From: Marinibaculum pumilum
GTDB taxonomy: Bacteria > Pseudomonadota > Alphaproteobacteria > Ferrovibrionales > Ferrovibrionaceae
DNA: 64,000 nt
Direction of reading: 5' to 3'
Assembly: GCF_042646425.1 (NCBI RefSeq)
Contig: NZ_JBHRTR010000054.1
Span: 558,001 to 622,000, forward strand
Positions 61,573-64,000 of the stretch are shown one piece after another. The notes below the pieces were generated by a model. It saw only the letters and a list, made by a program, of their open reading frames with translations, did no database searches and was not told the origin of the DNA. Both the position numbers and the translations under genes were made by a program. Position 1 is the stretch's first letter. Each line of letters starts with the position of its first letter.

Positions 61573-62613
61573 CTACTGCTGCTTCACCTCGGCGCGCGCC
61601 TTGGCCAGTTCCGCGTCCAGCGCCTTCATCACCGCATCGCCGTCGACACCGAGCTTGGCGGCCTCTTCCTTCCACTGCGCCTTCAGCTTGTCGGCCTCTT
61701 CCTGCACCTTGGCGACCAGGGCGGGATCGGCCTCGTGGCGCTGGATGCCCTCCTTGTCCATGGCGGCATTGGCCTTGGCATCCTGGATGTCCCAGGCATG
61801 GCCGGCGGAGCGCGCCAGGGCGACCCCGGACAGCTCCTCGATCACCGCCTGGTCCTCCGGCGACAGGCTCTCGAACTTGTCCTTGTTCATCATGATCAGG
61901 AAGCTGACCCGGTAGAAGCCGCCCGGCATGGTGGTGACATGCTTGATCAGGCCCTCGGACTTGAAGGCGGTGATCGCCTCCGGCGGGAACATCACGCCGT
62001 CGACGACGCCGTTGGCCAGGATCTCGTAGGTCTCCCCCGGCGGGCGCAGGACGGAGGAAACGCCCAGCTCCTTCGTCAGGTCGTTCACAAGGCCGCCGCC
62101 GACCCGCATCTTGGTGCCGTCCAGGTCCTCCAGCTTCGTCACCGCCTTGTCGCGCATGTAGATGTAGCCGGGCGAATGGGCGAACACGGCGAGCACCTTC
62201 AGGTCCTCGTCCTCCTTGCCCTCGAAGAATTCCTCATAGACCCGCTGATAGGCGATGGACGAGATCTCGCCGCTCTCGCCCATGCCCGGGAATTCGATCG
62301 CCTTGGTCAGGACGAAGCGGCCGGGGGTGAAGCCGTGCACCACGTAGGACATGTCGGCCAGCCCGTCGCGCACCGCATCGACCGTGCTGGGCGGCGCCGC
62401 GACCGGCTTCGGCAGCCAGCGGAAGGTCACCCGGCCGTCGGTGCGCTTCTCCACCTCCTCCGTCCAGGGCTTCAGGGTGTTGACCAGGAGGGTGTGCTGC
62501 GGCGGCAGCCAGCTGGAGACGTTGATCGTCTCCGCCGCTGCCGGTACGGCCGCGGCGGCAGCCAGAAGCGCGGCCGCGGCGAGGCCGCCGGCGAGGTGGC
62601 GCTGGATGGTCAT
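61573..62613 (-). CDS. TRAP transporter substrate-binding protein (DctP-like)
   Basis: A 346-residue periplasmic protein: signal MTIQRHLAGGLAAAALLAAAAAVPAAA, mature start ETINVSSWLPPQHTLLVNTLKPWTEEVEKRTDGRVTFRW, KLEDLDGTKMRVGGG (with the conserved Arg that salt-bridges substrate carboxylate), and a Lys/Glu-rich C-terminus. GGAGGAAAGACAG precedes the ATG. It leads the TRAP operon and probably binds an organic acid. Confidence 0.9.
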   Translation of the reverse strand: MTIQRHLAGGLAAAALLAAAAAVPAAAETINVSSWLPPQHTLLVNTLKPWTEEVEKRTDGRVTFRWLPKPVAAPPSTVDAVRDGLADMSYVVHGFTPGRFVLTKAIEFPGMGESGEISSIAYQRVYEEFFEGKEDEDLKVLAVFAHSPGYIYMRDKAVTKLEDLDGTKMRVGGGLVNDLTKELGVSSVLRPPGETYEILANGVVDGVMFPPEAITAFKSEGLIKHVTTMPGGFYRVSFLIMMNKDKFESLSPEDQAVIEELSGVALARSAGHAWDIQDAKANAAMDKEGIQRHEADPALVAKVQEEADKLKAQWKEEAAKLGVDGDAVMKALDAELAKARAEVKQQ

Positions 62614-62672
62614 CTGTCTTTCCTCCCGTTCGCGGCCCGGCGTCCGGCCGGACCTGTTATCCGTTCCGCAGG

Positions 62673-64000
62673 CTATGGCGTCGACGTCTCGTCCGGCCGG
62701 CCGCGCACCGTCTCGTCCTCCGACCAGAAACCGATGCGGATGCCATAGCCCATCGCCTTGTCGGTCCAGGCGGCGATATCGGCCCGGCTGATGGTGACAT
62801 GCCGCCTGCGCTGGCGCATCCACAGGAACAGCCGCGCCTGGAAGCTGGCGCAGACCGGGCCATGGTCCGGGTCGCCGCCCAGGTCGTTCAGCTCGTCCGG
62901 GTCGGCCGCCAGGTCGAACAGCATCGGCCGGAAGCCGTCGCAATAGACATATTTCCAGCGCTCCGTGCGCAGCATCGTGGTGCCGCATTCGTCGACGTCG
63001 CGGCCCAGGGTCTCGCGCGCGAAGCGGCGGAAGGAATAGTCGAACTCGCTGACCGCCATGTCGCGCCAGCCGGCCGGCACCCTGCCCGCCGGGCCGCGCA
63101 GCAGCGGCAGCAGCGACCGCCCCTCCAGCACATGATCCGGCGGCGTTCCGCCGGCGAACTCGATGAAGGTCGGCAGCAGGTCCACCGCCTCCACCAAAGC
63201 ATGGCTGACGGAGCCGCGGGCCCCGTCCGCTTCGGGCGACGGATCGACCACGATCATCGGCACCCGCACGGCGCATTCGTGGAACAGCTCCTTCTCGCCC
63301 AGCCAGTGGTCGCCCAGATAATCGCCATGGTCGCTGCAGAACACGATCATCGTGTCCTGCATCAGGCCCTTCTCCTCCATGAACGCGAACAGCTCGCCCA
63401 GGCTGTCGTCGATCTGCTTCACCAGGCCCATATAGGTCGGGATCGCCGTCTCCCGCACCTTGTCCTGGGAGAAGTTCAGGCTCTCCGGGTGGCTCTGGAA
63501 CTCGGCATAGACAGGGTGCGGCGCCTGCTTCTCCGCCCCGTCGCGCACCGCCGGCACGACATGCTCCGGGCCGTACATCGCGTTGTAGGGGGCGGGCGCC
63601 ATCAGCGGCCAGTGCGGCTTGATGTAGGACAGGTGCAGGCACCAGGGCCGGTCGCCGGCTTCCGCCATGAAGTCCATCGCCCGGCGGGTCATGTAGGGGG
63701 TCTCGGTCTCCTCCGCCGGCAGGCGCACCGCCAGCGGCGCATTCGCCAGGTACCAGCCCGAGGCGGTGCCGCCGCCTTGCCGCTCCGCCGCATTGGCGAA
63801 ATCGTGCCAGGGATTGTCGGTGTCGTAGCCCTTGTCCCGCAGGTACCGGTAGTAGCCGGTCTTCTTCCCCTTCTCGGTGAAGCCGGGCGGATATATGCCG
63901 TCGTCGCGGTCGTAGGGCTCGAAGCCGCATTCGGCGAGATGCACCCCCTCCACGCTGTCCTTGGCGATGCCGTACAGCGCCATCGTCGCCTCGTCGGCGG
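62673..64000 (-). CDS. Sulfatase-family hydrolase (sulfatase or phosphonate monoester hydrolase), N-terminus outside window
   Basis: The minus-strand frame is open from the window end to the stop at 62673; 436 residues run from the first internal Met, and codons upstream of it (A-D-E-A-T) continue to base 64000. Metal-site blocks VFCSDHGDYLGDHWLGEKELFHE and RVPMIVVDPSP are those of sulfatase/phosphonate monoester hydrolases, with WCLHLSYIKPHWPL earlier. The CxPSR formylglycine motif should lie in the missing part, so sulfatase activity cannot be confirmed here. It is 60 bp from the TRAP binding-protein gene, read in the same direction. Confidence 0.85.
   Translation of the reverse strand, partial: ADEATMALYGIAKDSVEGVHLAECGFEPYDRDDGIYPPGFTEKGKKTGYYRYLRDKGYDTDNPWHDFANAAERQGGGTASGWYLANAPLAVRLPAEETETPYMTRRAMDFMAEAGDRPWCLHLSYIKPHWPLMAPAPYNAMYGPEHVVPAVRDGAEKQAPHPVYAEFQSHPESLNFSQDKVRETAIPTYMGLVKQIDDSLGELFAFMEEKGLMQDTMIVFCSDHGDYLGDHWLGEKELFHECAVRVPMIVVDPSPEADGARGSVSHALVEAVDLLPTFIEFAGGTPPDHVLEGRSLLPLLRGPAGRVPAGWRDMAVSEFDYSFRRFARETLGRDVDECGTTMLRTERWKYVYCDGFRPMLFDLAADPDELNDLGGDPDHGPVCASFQARLFLWMRQRRRHVTISRADIAAWTDKAMGYGIRIGFWSEDETVRGRPDETSTP

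Overview
The window is high-GC, gene-dense DNA with strongly G/C-biased third codon positions. The content suggests an alphaproteobacterium, most likely a Rhodospirillales-type soil or marine heterotroph: tandem PAS_5-family proteins, an SLC5-type histidine kinase, many periplasmic-binding-protein transporters and Tat-exported binding proteins. This placement is an inference; no rRNA or other phylogenetic marker lies in the window. No tRNA, rRNA, CRISPR array, insertion sequence or integrase was seen.

Region by region. (1) 1-2437: end of a BMP-type (nucleoside/nucleobase) ABC importer plus a cytosine deaminase. (2) 2570-3723: two tandem PAS_5 paralogues. (3) 3860-10527: a probable sigma-54 promoter, then a 2-oxoglutarate/Fe(II) oxygenase, a VOC protein and a complete second BMP-type importer. 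(4) 10570-15539: a cold-shock gene, small ORFs, a thioesterase and an overlapping operon of receiver, small membrane protein and SLC5-type histidine kinase. (5) 15780-30669: a probable regulon in which two LIV-type binding proteins, an N-acyl-D-amino-acid deacylase homologue, two acyl-CoA synthetases, an SDR-folE pair and a livHMGF set share one 16-bp palindrome in five promoters; two closely related TetR regulators lie inside it. (6) 30690-35137: AEC transporter, diguanylate cyclase and ScfR-type regulator. (7) 35406-42023: a second complete LIV-type importer plus a TauD-like oxygenase. (8) 42283-47460: a ribose-type sugar importer, a GntR regulator and a RidA protein, with matching 10-bp-phased triple repeats at both outer promoters. 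(9) 47487-54940: a Pot-type ABC importer with a frameshifted binding protein, an SDR, and a kinase plus class-III aminotransferase pair that resembles an amino-alcohol kinase/phospholyase module. (10) 54963-57359: an AT-rich insertion carrying one large SIR2-STAND-like gene, a probable anti-phage defence protein. (11) 57505-64000: DeoR regulator, PuuE-type allantoinase homologue, a 48-codon ORF, a TRAP transporter and a truncated sulfatase.

Taken together the window is a scavenging region: importers are paired with the enzymes that start catabolism of their cargo (nucleobases, N-acyl or aromatic acids, sugars, amino alcohols, ureides), and each set has a local regulator. The SIR2-STAND gene is the clear compositional outsider and the best candidate for an unusual system. 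The shared TetR operator, the phased GntR repeats, the kinase/phospholyase cassette and the palindrome cluster at 52300-52352 are the other observations worth following.
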